From positions 1,192,501 through 1,256,500 of the forward strand of contig NC_134521.1 of the NCBI RefSeq assembly GCF_027942865.1: DNA of 64,000 nt, in the 5' to 3' direction. Made by a program: the position numbers and the translations under genes. Each line of letters opens with the position of its first letter. The first letter of the stretch is position 1. The stretch is from Odontesthes bonariensis (Eukaryota; Chordata; Actinopteri; Atheriniformes; Atherinopsidae). The notes under the pieces were generated by a model. That model worked only from the letters and a program-made list of their open reading frames with translations. It was not told where the DNA came from and did not search any database. Below, one piece after another: positions 10,601 to 21,289 of this stretch.

Positions 10601-13540
10601 AACAGTACAAAGAAGCTAACACAGAGCTAAACGCAGCAAAAAAGAAGCTAAAACAGAGTTAAACGCAGTAAAAAAGAAGCTAAAACAGAATTAAACGCAG
10701 TTAAAGAAGCTAAAACAGAGTTAAACACAGTAAAAAAAGAAGCTAAAACAGAGTTAAACACAGTACAAAGAAGCTAAAACAGAATTAATCACAGTTAAAG
10801 AAGCTAAAACAGAGTTAAACGCAGTACAAAGAAGCTAAAACAGAGTTAAACGCAGTACAAAGAAGCTAAAACACAGTTAAACACAGTAAAAAATAAGCTA
10901 AAACAGAGTTAAACACAGTAAAAAGAAGCTAAAAACAGAGTTAAACACAGTAAAAAAGAAGCTTAAACAGAGTTAAACAGTACAAAGAAGCTAACACAGA
11001 GTTAAACACAGTAAAAAAGAAGCTAAATCAGAGTTAAACACAGTAAAAAAGAAGCTTAAACAGAGTTAAACAGTACAAAGAAGCTAACACAGAGTTAAAC
11101 ACAGTAAAAAATAAGCTAAATCAGAGTTAAACAGTACAAAGAAGCTAACACAGAGTTAAACGCAGTAAAAAAGAAGCTAAAACAGAGTTAAACGCAGAAC
11201 AAAGAAGCTAAAACAGAGTTAAACACAGTAAAAAAGAAGCTAAAACAGAGTTAAACACAGTAAAAAAGAAGCTAAACCAAAGTTAAACACAGTACAAAGA
11301 AGCTAAAACAGAGTTAAACACAGTAAAAAAGAAGCTAAATCAGAGTTAAACAGTACAAAGAAGCTAACACAGAGCTAAACGCAGCAAAAAAGAAGCTAAA
11401 ACAGAGTTAAACGCAGTAAAAAATAAGCTAAAACAGAGTTAAACACAGTACAAAGAAGCTAAAACAGAGTTAAACGCAGTAAAAAAGAAGCTAAAACAGA
11501 GTTAAACAGTACAAAGAAGCTAACACAGAGCTAAACGCAGCAAAAAAGAAGCTAAAACAGAGTTAAACGCAGTAAAAAAGAAGCTAAAACAGAGTTAAAC
11601 ACAGTACAAAGAAGCTAAAACAGAGTTAAACGCAGTAAAAAAGAAGCTAAAACAGAGTTAAACGCAGAACAAAGAAGCTAAAACAGTTAAACGCAGCAAA
11701 AAAGAAGCTAAAACAGAGTTAAACGCAGTAAAAAAAGAAGCAAAAGAGTTAAACACAGTAAAAAATAAGCTAAAACACAGTTAAACATAGTAAAAAATAA
11801 GCTAAAACAGAGTTAAACACAGTAAAAAGAAGCTAAAAACAGAGTTAAACACAGTAAAAACGAAGCTAAAACACAGTTAAACACAGTAAAAAAGAAAATA
11901 AAACACAGTTAAACACAGTAAGAAATAAGCTAAAACACAGTTAAACACAGTAAGAAATAAGCTAAAACACAGTTAAACACAGTAAAAAAGAAGCTAAAAC
12001 AGAGTTAAACACAGTAAAAAAGAAGCTAAAACACAGTTAAACACAGTACAAACAAGCTAAAACACAGTTAAACACAGTAAAAAAGAAAATAAAACACAGT
12101 TAAACACAGTAAAAAAGAAGCTAAAACAGAGTTAAACACAGTAAAAAAGAAAATAAAACACAGTTAAACACAGTAAGAAATAAGCTAAAACACAGTTAAA
12201 CACAGTAAAAAAGAAGCTAAAACAGAGTTAAACACAGTACAAGAAACTGAAACACAGTTAAACACAGTAAAAAAGAAGCTAAAACAGAGTTAAACGCAGT
12301 AAAAAAGAAGCTAAAACAAAGTTAAACGCAGTACAAAAGAAGCTAAAACAGAGTTAAACGCAGTAAAAAAGAAGCTAAAACAGAGTTAAACACAGTAAAA
12401 AAGAAGCTAAAACAGAGTTAAACACAGTAAAAAAGAAGCTAAAACAGAGTTAAACGCAGTAAAAAAGAAGCTAAAACAGAGTTAAACACAGTAAAAAAGA
12501 AGCTAAAACAGAGTTAAACACAGTAAAAAAGAAGCTAAAACAGAGTTAAACACAGTAAAAAAGAAGCTAAAACAGAGTTAAACACAGTAAAAAAGAAGCT
12601 AAAACAGAGTTAAACACAGTACAAGAAACTAAAACAAAGGAATCACCAGGAAAGATCAAGTCTGGCTCACAGCAGGACCAAAGGCCAAGGAGAAAAAATG
12701 AGTTTTTTAAGTAGGACTTCAATGACTCCAACGATATGTCGGATACAAAGTGGGAAGCTATTCCACAGCTTTGGAGCAGCATCTGAGGACGCTCGGGCGC
12801 CCTGAGCCTGGATCTCAGGATCAAGCTGCAGCTCACTGGATGATCTGAGGACTCCGACTGGATTATCAACCTGAAGTAGTTCTGCAACATACTGAGGGGC
12901 CACACCACCGAAACTCTTAAAAAATCTTAAAAACAAACAATAAAACCTTAAAAGTTTTGGATGGGAAGCCAGTGCAAGGAGCCCAGAACAGGCGTGATGG
13001 GGTCTGTCAGACCCTCTGTTCCCAGTTTTCCTGTTTCCTTTCTTATTCTCTTTAAATCGGCCTGTTTCCTTTCTAATTCTCTTTAAATCGGCCTGTTTCC
13101 TTTCTTATTCTCTTTAAATCGGCCTGTTTCCTTTCTTATTCTCTTTAAATCTGCCTCTTTCCTTTCTTATTCTCTGTAAATCTGCCTCTTTCCTTTCTTA
13201 TTCTCTTTAAATCGGCCTGTTTCCTCCCTTCCTCTCCGGGTTCTCACCCCGTTAACTCTCCACTTTACACGAACCCAAAGTTTCCACCTTAAAACTCAAA
13301 GCTTTCGAACAGTTAGGAAACAGAAACTCAGAGAAAGTTGTTCATGTTTCCTGTTGATGTGAAAAGTCCCGCCACATCTCAGCCGCTTCCTGAGGAGACA
13401 AACAACCTGCCACAGAGTGATGTCACGGCGCGCGCTGTGAGGTCACAGTGTGATGTCACGGTGTGATGTCACGCCTCACCTGACAGGACGAAGAGGACGG
13501 TGATGAAGGTCCGAGGCGCCCGAGGCGAAGCGGCGGCCAT
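2096..13540 (-). CDS. havcr1-like: TIM-family (HAVCR/TIMD-like) Ig-mucin receptor
   Basis: Type I membrane receptor of the T-cell immunoglobulin and mucin family; known members bind phosphatidylserine on dying cells and modulate immune cells. I assembled eight exons with GT-AG borders and matching phases: 13540-13480 (signal peptide), 7640-7462 and 7349-7187 (IgV), 7072-6977 (Thr-rich mucin part), 6901-6819, 4651-4540 (membrane segment), 2313-2280 and 2180-2096. They sum to 813 bases, 270 residues plus stop. The IgV domain has the six TIM cysteines (42, 55, 60, 65, 112, 113), DSGPYCC, and IFND at 120-123 where mammals have the WFND ligand site. The membrane span is about 210-230. The tail has Tyr254 and Tyr267 and ends NIYTLD, resembling TIM-1 more than TIM-4. 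The acceptor of exon 5 could instead be 6898. Intron 1 is 5.8 kb, mostly minisatellite. Class is sure; orthology within the family is not. Confidence 0.87.
2640..4280. repeat. 21-bp minisatellite in the last TIM-like introns
   Basis: About 78 units built on AGCTTCCTTCTGTTCTCTGC, with variants CTGCTCTC and CAGTTATC. Because 21 is a multiple of three and the unit lacks stops, the plus strand stays open for 558 codons of a SASFLLF heptad. That frame is a by-product, not a gene. It lies in the intron between the TIM exons at 4540 and 2313. Confidence 0.95.
4659..4691. repeat. (GA)n microsatellite
   Basis: Pure GA run just upstream, in gene sense, of the TIM-like membrane exon. On the minus strand it is a CT tract ending in TATCAG, so it probably serves as the polypyrimidine tract of that 3' splice site. 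Confidence 0.8.
5718..6005 (+). mobile_element. Non-autonomous DNA transposon, copy 2 (internal fragment)
   Basis: Matches the middle of the copy at 56690-57255, from TCATTTCCTGTCAAAACGG through GAAATGTTTCAAATGTTGC. Both termini are missing. Confidence 0.75.
6185..6251. repeat. Perfect inverted repeat with 23-bp arms
   Basis: Arms at 6185-6207 and 6229-6251 are exact reverse complements (GAAATCAGCCGGCAGAGCGA onward), separated by 21 bases. The arm core resembles the imperfect palindrome in the transposon copies (near 790 and 57190), suggesting it came from that family. Confidence 0.9.
7641..7919. other. AT-rich intron 1 segment
   Basis: Start of TIM-like intron 1 on its 3' side: A/T-rich, no gene seen, grading into the long array that follows. 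Confidence 0.6.
7920..12630. repeat. About 32-bp minisatellite, 4.7 kb, in TIM-like intron 1
   Basis: Units built on GCTAAAACAGAGTTAAAC followed by a variable CACAGTAAAAAAGAA or AGTACAAAGAA part, so unit length varies (about 27 to 33). Blocks of several variants recur together, for example near 8580 and 9900, a sign of multi-unit duplications. It accounts for most of the 5.8-kb first intron. Confidence 0.95.
12640..13000 (-). mobile_element. LINE 3' fragment
   Basis: The minus strand encodes a stretch with APKLWNSFPL and LLKKLIFSPWPL, matching the C-terminal end of fish non-LTR reverse transcriptases. The frame is broken and only this end is present. The family (L2, Rex or RTE type) cannot be fixed by eye. 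Confidence 0.65.
13020..13225. repeat. 31-bp tandem repeat, about 6 copies
   Basis: Units contain CCTGTTTCCTTTCTTATTC and CTTTAAATCGG. Pyrimidine-rich on the plus strand. Confidence 0.9.
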
Positions 13541-14040
13541 CCTGTGAGTGTGTGTGCGCTCGCTGCCCGACGGCACAACAGAGCGGCTGTGTGGCGGGGG
13601 TCACCGGGGGGGTCACCGGGGGGAGGGGCCTCACACAGAGCGTCACTGTTGCCGCGGCGATGATGAACATCTGTCTGTTTACAACGTTTAAAAGCTGCAG
13701 AACAACGTTTCCTCGTCTGTTTCTATCAGTTTTATCTCCTGATCCGTGGAGTTATTCCTCCTGTAATCTGGAATAAAACTTCTTTTTAAGGTGGAATGAT
13801 GTGAGATCTGCAGAAATGAAGCTTCGTTTTAAGGTGGAATGATGTGAGATGTGCAGAAATCAAACAGGAAGTGAAGCAGGACGAAGGCAGCGTGTTCACG
13901 GGGAGGACAAAAAGACTTTGTCTGTCTGTAAGTCGCTCTGTGGCGACGTCGCTGCCGCACACACAAGACTTCTTTATCCACACCAAAAGGTTTCTGCTTC
14001 CTGCAGATCCTTTCTGCCCAAACTGGAGGAATGAGAACAA
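13541..14040 (-). promoter_or_regulatory. Upstream region of the TIM-like gene
   Basis: Lies directly upstream of the start codon, so it should hold the 5' untranslated region and promoter. There is a G-rich patch (13590-13630) and a partial direct duplication of AAGGTGGAATGATGTGAGAT (13790-13855). No clear TATA box; transcription start unknown. Short frames on both strands look like noise. Confidence 0.4.
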
Positions 14041-17000
14041 CCAGAACCTTTAATGAACCTTTAATGCACAAGCAGAACCTTTAATGAACAAGCAGAACCT
14101 TTAATGAACCTTTAATGAACAAGCAGAACCTTTAATGAACAAGCAGAACCTTTAATGAACCTTTAATGAACAAGCAGAACCTTTAATGCACAAGCAGAAC
14201 CTTTAATGAACAAGCAGAACCTTTAATGAACCTTTAATGCACAAGCAGAACCTTTAATGAACAAGCAGAACCTTTAATGAACAAGCAGAACCTTTAATGA
14301 ACCTTTCATGCACAAGCAGAACCTTTAATGAACAAGCAGAACCTTTAATGAACAAGCAGAACCTTTAATGAACAAGCAGAACCTTTAATGAACCTTTCAT
14401 GCACAAGCAGAACCTTTAATGCACAAGCAGAACCTTTAATGAACAAGCAGAACCTTTAATGAACCTTTCATGCACAAGCAGAACCTTTAATGCACAAGCA
14501 GAACCTTTAATGCACAAGCAGAACCTTTAATGAACCTTTCATGCACAAGCAGAACCTTTAATGCACAAGCAGAACCTTTAATGCACAAGCAGAACCTTTA
14601 ATGAACCTTTAATGAACAAGCAGAACCTTTAATGAACAACCAGAACCTTTAATGAACCTTTAATGAACAAGCAGAACCTTTAATGCACAAGCAGAACCTT
14701 TAATGAACCTTTAATGAACAAGCAGAACCTTTAATGCACAAGCAGAACCTTTAATGCACAAGCAGAACCTTTAATGAACCTTTAATGCACAAGCAGAACC
14801 TTTAATGAACAAGCAGAACCTTTAATGAACCTTTAATGAACAAGCAGAACCTTTAATGAACCTTTAATGAACAAGCAGAACCTTTAATGAACCTTTCATG
14901 CACAAGCAGAACCTTTAATGAACAAGCAGAACCTTTAATGAACCTTTCATGCACAAGCAGAACCTTTAATGCACAAGCAGAACCTTTAATGAACAAGCAG
15001 AACCTTTAATGAACCTTTCATGCACAAGCAGAACCTTTAATGCACAAGCAGAACCTTTAATGCACAAGCAGAACCTTTAATGAACCTTTCATGCACAAGC
15101 AGAACCTTTAATGCACAAGCAGAACCTTTAATGCACAAGCAGAACCTTTAATGAACAACCAGAACCTTTAATGAACCTTTAATGAACAAGCAGAACCTTT
15201 AATGAACAAGCAGAACCTTTAATGAACAACCAGAACCTTTAATTAACCTTTAATGAACAACCAGAACCTTTAATGAACCTTTAATGAACAAGCAGAACCT
15301 TTAATGAACAAGCAGAACCTTTAATGCACAAGCAGAACCTTTAATGAACAACCAGAACCTTTAATGAACCTTTAATGAACAACCAGAACCTTTAATGCAC
15401 AAGCAGAACCTTTAATGAACAACCAGAACCTTTAATGCACAACCAGAACCTTTAATGCACAAGCAGAACCTTTAATGAACCTTTAATGAACAAGCAGAAC
15501 CTTTAATGAACAACCAGAACCTTTAATGAACAACCAGAACCTTTAATTAACCTTTAATGAACAACCAGAACCTTTAATGAACCTTTAATGAACAAGCAGA
15601 ACCTTTAATGAACAAGCAGAACCTTTAATGCACAAGCAGAACCTTTAATGAACAACCAGAACCTTTAATGCACAACCAGAACCTTTAATGAACCTTTAAT
15701 GAACAAGCAGAACCTTTAATGAACAACCAGAACCTTTAATGAACAACCAGAACCTTTAATTAACCTTTAATGAACAACCAGAACCTTTAATGAACCTTTA
15801 ATGAACAAGCAGAACCTTTAATGAACAAGCAGAACCTTTAATGCACAAGCAGAACCTTTAATGAACAACCAGAACCTTTAATGAACCTTTAATGAACAAG
15901 CAGAACCTTTAATGAACAAGCAGAACCTTTAATGAACAACCAGAACCTTTAATGCACAAGCAGAACCTTTAATGAACAAGCAGAACCTTTAATGCACAAC
16001 CAGAACCTTTAATGAACCTTTAATGAACAAGCAGAACCTTTAATGCACAACCAGAACCTTTAATGAACCTTTAATGAACAAGCAGAACCTTTAATGAACC
16101 TTTAATGCACAAGCAGAACCTTTCATGCACAACCAGAACCTTTAATGAACCTTTAATGCACAACCAGAACCTTTAATGAACAAGCAGAACCTTTAATGCA
16201 CAAGCAGAACCTTTAATGAACAACCAGAACCTTTAATGAACCTTTAATGCACAAGCAGAACCTTTAATGAACAACCAGAACCTTTAATGAACAACCAGAA
16301 CCTTAAATGAACCTTTAATGAACAAGCAGAACCTTTAATGAACAACCAGAACCTTTAATGAACCTTTAATGCACAAGCAGAACCTTTAATGAACCTTTAA
16401 TGCACAAGCAGAACCTTTAATGAACAACCAGAACCTTTAATGAACCTTTAATGAACAAGCAGAACCTTTAATGAACAACCAGAACCTTTAATGAACCTTT
16501 AATGCACAAGCAGAACCTTTAATGAACAACCAGAACCTTTAATGAACAACCAGAACCTTTAATGAACAACCAGAACCTTTAATGAACCTTTAATGAACAA
16601 GCAGAACCTTTAATGAACAACCAGAACCTTTAATGAACCTTTAATGAACAAGCAGAACCTTTAATGAACAAGCAGAACCTTTAATGCACAAGCAGAACCT
16701 TTAATGAACCTTTAATGAACAAGCAGAACCTTTAATGAACAAGCAGAACCTTTAATGAACCTTTAATGAACAAGCAGAACCTTTAATGAACAAGCAGAAC
16801 CTTTAATGCACAAGCAGAACCTTTAATGAACCTTTAATGAACAAGCAGAACCTTTAATGAACCTTTAATGAACAAGCAGAACCTTTAATGAACAACCAGA
16901 ACCTTTAATGAACCTTTAATGCACAAGCAGAACCTTTAATGAACAAGCAGAACCTTTAATGCACAACCAGAACCTTTAATGAACAACCAGAACCTTTAAT

Positions 17001-17735
17001 GAACCTTTAATGAACAAGCAGAACCTTTAATGAACAACCAGAACCTTTAATGAACCTTTAATGAACAAGCAGAACCTTTAATGAACCTTTAATGAACAAC
17101 CAGAACCTTTAATGAACCTTTAATGAACAACCAGAACCTTTAATGAACAAGCAGAACCTTTAATGAACAACCAGAACCTTTAATGAACCTTTAATGAACA
17201 AGCAGAACCTTTAATGAACAACCAGAACCTTTAATGAACCTTTAATGAACAAGCAGAACCTTTAATGAACAAGCAGAACCTTTAATGAACCTTTAATGAA
17301 CAAGCAGAACCTTTAATGAACAAGCAGAACCTTTAATGCACAAGCAGAACCTTTAATGAACCTTTAATGAACAAGCAGAACCTTTAATGAACAAGCAGAA
17401 CCTTTAATGCACAAGCAGAACCTTTAATGAACCTTTAATGAACAAGCAGAACCTTTAATGCACAAGCAGAACCTTTAATGAACCTTTAATGAACAAGCAG
17501 AACCTTTAATGAACCTTTAATGAACAAGCAGAACCTTTAATGAACAACCAGAACCTTTAATGAACCTTTAATGCACAAGCAGAACCTTTAATGAACAAGC
17601 AGAACCTTTAATGCACAACCAGAACCTTTAATGAACCTTTAATGAACAACCAGAACCTTTAATGAACCTTTAATGAACAAGCAGAACCTTTAATGAACCT
17701 TTAATGAACAACCAGACTGTGGAAGCAGAACCTTT
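14040..17735. repeat. 20-bp minisatellite, 3.7 kb
   Basis: Two interleaved unit types: AGAACCTTTAATGAACAAGC (20 bp, variants GCACAAGC and AACAACC) and a short 11-bp AACCTTTAATG. Longer patterns of the two types recur, such as 15180-15300, 15480-15600 and 15710-15800. Confidence 0.95.
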
Positions 17736-18148
17736 AATTTATGAGGAGTCGGGTGGAAACTCTTTTTATTTGCATTAACCAGAAGCTGGCAGCAGGTCAT
17801 TAACATCATCTCAGTTCAGTCCAATTCACTGTAATCATGATCAAACCAAACATTACGGTTACATTCTGCAGACGCTTTTATCCAAAGTTCCACATCCGGA
17901 GGCAGAAGAACTTCTCACAGAGTGAAACTAAACCAGCAGCAAGCCTACTTAGCAGTCAAACTAAAGACAAAAGCAGCCTAGAGCACAAGAAAAATGTTAC
18001 TTACTTATTCTGGATGAATAAAGGAGTTCACAGTCCCTCCAAAAGTTAAAGTACAGACACAAATCTGCTCAGAAACACATGAGAGTTCCTGTTTCACTCT
18101 GATGATAAAGACACATTATCTGTGATATATCAGGTTTCACCCATCCAT
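17736..18148. other. Intergenic; no gene seen
   Basis: Single-copy-looking sequence between two arrays. The open frame at 17837-18049 has no recognisable domain and no splice context that convinces me. Confidence 0.5.
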
Positions 18149-18184
18149 GCTTATATTAGGCATATATATATGCCTAATATAAGC
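18149..18184. repeat. Perfect 36-bp AT-rich palindrome
   Basis: Each 18-base half (GCTTATATTAGGCATATA) is the exact reverse complement of the other, with no spacer. It lies just before a hAT-like fragment. Confidence 0.95.
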
Positions 18185-18194
18185 ACTAATATAT

Positions 18195-18423
18195 ATATTA
18201 GGGCGGGGCGAGTTAACTCGTTATTATCGCGTTAACTTGTTAATTATTTAACGCCGAAAAATATTTCATCACACATTAACGCAGGTTTTATTTATTTATT
18301 TTTGTTTTAATTTAAGAAAAAACAACTTTTTTTTGGGGGGGGGGGGCTTTTCTGCCTTTAATGGATGGATCGGAAAGTTCAAAGAGACAGGAAGCAGGGG
18401 GCAGAGAGAGGGGGAACAACATT
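18195..18423 (+). mobile_element. hAT-like transposon end
   Basis: Begins AGGGCGGGGCGAGTTAACTC and continues through GTTAATTATTTAACGCCG. The same end, reversed, is at 31950-32040, where a BED-finger remnant follows. Only this end is present, and it runs into the array at 18424, whose unit resembles internal sequence of the other copy. Confidence 0.7.
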
Positions 18424-19475
18424 TTGTAAAAGTCTGTTGCTCACAGGCTTTTATTTTGTAAACATCTGTTGCTCACAGGCTTTTATTCTGTAAAAGTCTG
18501 TTGCTCACAGGCTTTTATTTTGTAAAAATCTGTCGCTCACATGCTTTTATTTTGTAAAAGTCTGTCACTCACAGGCTTTTATTTTGTAAAAGTCTGTCGC
18601 TCACAGGCTTTTATTCTGTAAAAGTCTGTTGGTCACAGGCTTTTATTCTGTAAAAGTATGTTGCTCACAGGCTTTTATTTTGTAAAAGTCTGTCGCTCAC
18701 AGGCTTTTATTTTGTAAACATCTGTTGCTCACAGGCTTTTATTCTGTAAAAGTCTGTCGCTCACAGGCTTTTATTTTGTAAAAGTCTGTTGCTCACAGGC
18801 TTTTATTTTGTAAAAGTGTGTTACTCACAGGCTTTTATTTTGTAAAAGTCTGTTGCTCACAGGCTTTTATTTTGTAAAAGTGTGTTACTCACAGGCTTTT
18901 ATTTTGTAAAAGTCTGTCGCTCACAGGCTTTTATTTTGTAAAAGTGTGTTACTCACAGGCTTTTATTTTGTAAAAGTCTGTCGCTCACAGGCTTTTATTT
19001 TGTAAAAGTCTGTTGCTCACAGGCTTTTATTTTGTAAAAGTCTGTCGCTCACAGGCTTTTATTTTGTAAAAGTCTGTTGCTCACAGGCTTTTATTTTGTA
19101 AACATCTGTTGCTCACAGGCTTTTATTCTGTAAAAGTCTGTCGCTCACAGGCTTTTATTTTGTAAAAGTCTGTCGCTCACAGGCTTTTATTTTGTAAAAG
19201 TCTGTCGCTCACAGGCTTTTATTTTGTAAAAGTCTGTTGCTCACAGGCTTTTATTTTGTAAAAGTCTGTCGCTCACAGGCTTTTATTTTGTAAAAGTCTG
19301 TCGCTCACAGGCTTTTATTATTGTAAAAGTCTGTTGCTCACAGGCTTTTATTTTGTAAAAGTCTGTTGCTCACAGGCTTTTATTTTGTAAAAGTCTGTCG
19401 CTCACAGGCTTTTATTTTGTAAAAGTCTGTCGCTCACAGGCTTTTATTTTGTAAAAGTCTGTTGCTCACAGGCTT
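18424..19475. repeat. 32-bp minisatellite carrying AATAAA on the minus strand
   Basis: About 33 units with AAAAGTCTGTTGCTCACAGG and TTTTATTTTG. Read on the minus strand, nearly every unit contains AATAAA. The array overlaps the 3' end of the GIMAP-type gene and supplies its last codons, stop and possible poly(A) signals. Confidence 0.95.
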
Positions 19476-21147
19476 CAGCAGCCGGTTCAGTAGAAGTTCA
19501 AAGAATTGACTCATTTGAAGTTCTTGGCCCGTTTTGGTGACTTCTCTCAGCTTTAAAAGTAGTTTCTCAGACCCTCCTCCTGATGCTGGATCAGAAACCA
19601 TCTCCCCCACCGCGTGCAGCAGATCCCAGACCTGCTGGCGGTCAGCGTCCTCGGGGTGGACGTTCAGGACCTGAAACCTGCTGCTGAGCAGGGCCGACAG
19701 CTCGGGCCCCGCCTCCTGCAGCCGGCTCTGGACCCCCGGTTCGGCCCGGCTCTGGACCCCCGGTTCGGCCCGGCTCTGGACCCCCGGTTCGGCCCGGCTC
19801 TGGACCCCCGGTTCGGCCCGGTCCTCCTGAGTGAGGAGGACGAAGGTGCGACCCCAAACGTTTCTCCCGAAGATCTCCTCCACCTGCTTCACGATGACTC
19901 CGGCCGCCTCGGGGAAGGACTCCGCCCTGAAGACCAGCAGGATGGCGAGCGGCGCCGGGTCCGACGCGTTGATGCATCTGAAGATCTCGTTCCTCGCGGC
20001 GGGGTCGAGCGTCTCCGAGAGGCCAGGGGTGTCGATGATGGTGACCCCCCGGCCGAACACCTCCCCCCTCTGCAGGCAGCAGCTTCCTGAGGGGAGAAAA
20101 AAGTCGTGCGTACGAGTGATTTAACAGAACATTCACCAATCTTTTCGTATTTTACGTTTTCTTTCAGGTACGAACAGAATTTACAGTGATCCAGACCTGT
20201 CGTAAGAGTTTCCTAAAACAGTCCGCTGTTATTCCCATCAAGTTTGCTTGACTAATGGATTGTATATTTAATTACTTTGAAGAAAACATAAATAAGTATA
20301 TACATTATACCCCATAATGATGCTGACATTATTCTGTTTGACTTAAATTATGAACTAATTGAAGGTTAATCTGACTCTGTATATAACAAGGTCAATGGGA
20401 AGCTTAACCAGCGGCTGACTTTCTACTTTTGGATGCCTTAGCGCGTCAGGCTCTTGGAAGAGGGCGTGTGTTCCGAGACTGTGGAGACAGATGAATGGCT
20501 GACATCCTGATTTAGATCACCAAGGACTGTGCTGCTGTAAATATGCAGCTTGCTGGAGCCACAACTCCAGAGAGAAACACGCCGATCAAACCCAATTCCA
20601 CCACACGTCCAGGTCCTCAGCACCCTTGGATTTTTGGCCACTGGAACCTTTCAGAGGGAGATGGGAGACAGATCGGGGGTGTCCCAGTCCTCTGTGAGTC
20701 GTGCGCTCCCCTTGGTCATCAAAGCTGTCATCAGTTTATCACCCATGGTACATCAGATTCCCAAACACCGCTGTCCAATAAGTACAAGTACAACTGCTCT
20801 ATAGCCCAGAGAAGCCATGTCAGATGTGCACAATATTGCCACTAACGAGGGTCTCCACCTGAACCAGCCCAGGCAGACCAGGAGGTGCCAGAAGACCCCC
20901 CTCATGGACCGCCCCATCAAAGACTATCATGATGAGGCAACAGTTGATTGCACGGCTTTAGTTGCAGGCATCGAGCACCTGGCCATGGCGAGGCGTTTTT
21001 TTTTTCAGAAAACATGGGCTCAGTTACCTGAGGGTGGGCCGGCGGTGCCGTTCATGGTACCGAAGGCCTTTCTACCCAGGATGGTGTTTCCACTGGAGCT
21101 CTTCCCCACTCCTGTCCTCCCAACGAGAACCAGCCTGATGTGTGACG
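19434..21147 (-). CDS. GIMAP/AIG1-type GTPase (C-terminal exons or whole gene)
   Basis: GTPase of the immunity-associated protein family; relatives bind GTP and sit on membranes of immune cells. Two exons: 21147-21028 and 20086-19434, with good borders and matching phase. Exon 1 has the P-loop GRTGVGKS followed by SGNTILG; exon 2 has the Walker B/G3 [10 protein letters not shown], then VKQVEEIFG and the G4-like TQED. After G4 comes RAEPGVQS repeated four times in frame. The last dozen or so residues (from about KPVSNRLL) and the stop are encoded by the 32-bp minisatellite. Exon 1 begins in phase 1 behind TTTTCCAG, so an upstream exon is likely. An unspliced start at an in-frame ATG (MLSLKLMF) is the alternative. 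The phase matches the exon ending at 29412, so it may be the 3' part of the gene at 29401-32831. A Harbinger fragment sits in its intron. Confidence 0.82.
19720..19825 (-). repeat. In-frame 24-bp coding repeat
   Basis: Four nearly perfect copies of a 24-bp unit (CGGTTCGGCCCGGCTCTGGA is its plus-strand core) encoding RAEPGVQS inside the GTPase exon. Length divisible by three keeps the frame open. Confidence 0.95.
20450..20790 (+). pseudogene. PIF/Harbinger transposase fragment
   Basis: Read across a frameshift, the plus strand gives [20 protein letters not shown] then [12 protein letters not shown], typical of the helix-turn-helix N-terminal part of HARBI1-like transposases. The catalytic part is missing. 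It lies in the intron of the GIMAP-type gene, on the opposite strand. The rest of that intron (20100-20450 and 20800-21020) shows nothing I can name. Confidence 0.75.
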
Positions 21148-21289
21148 CTGGAAAACAAGGAAACATCAACTTCAGACTCAGCATGTGAAGCCTGGAGCGG
21201 CCGGAAAAACTTTGAATCAAGTTTTTAACCTTTCAAACATGAACGCAAGAGGTTTCCTGTGTGTAACGAGACCAAACACGGACCGAAGC
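21148..21289. other. Sequence upstream of the GTPase P-loop exon
   Basis: The only non-repetitive stretch directly upstream of the P-loop exon before the array. It contains the 3' splice signal and the alternative in-frame ATGs. I see no promoter elements. Confidence 0.5.

Noticed and set aside
17837-18049. 70-codon frame as a small gene
   Set aside because: No domain, no conserved neighbour and no splice partners; length is within chance.
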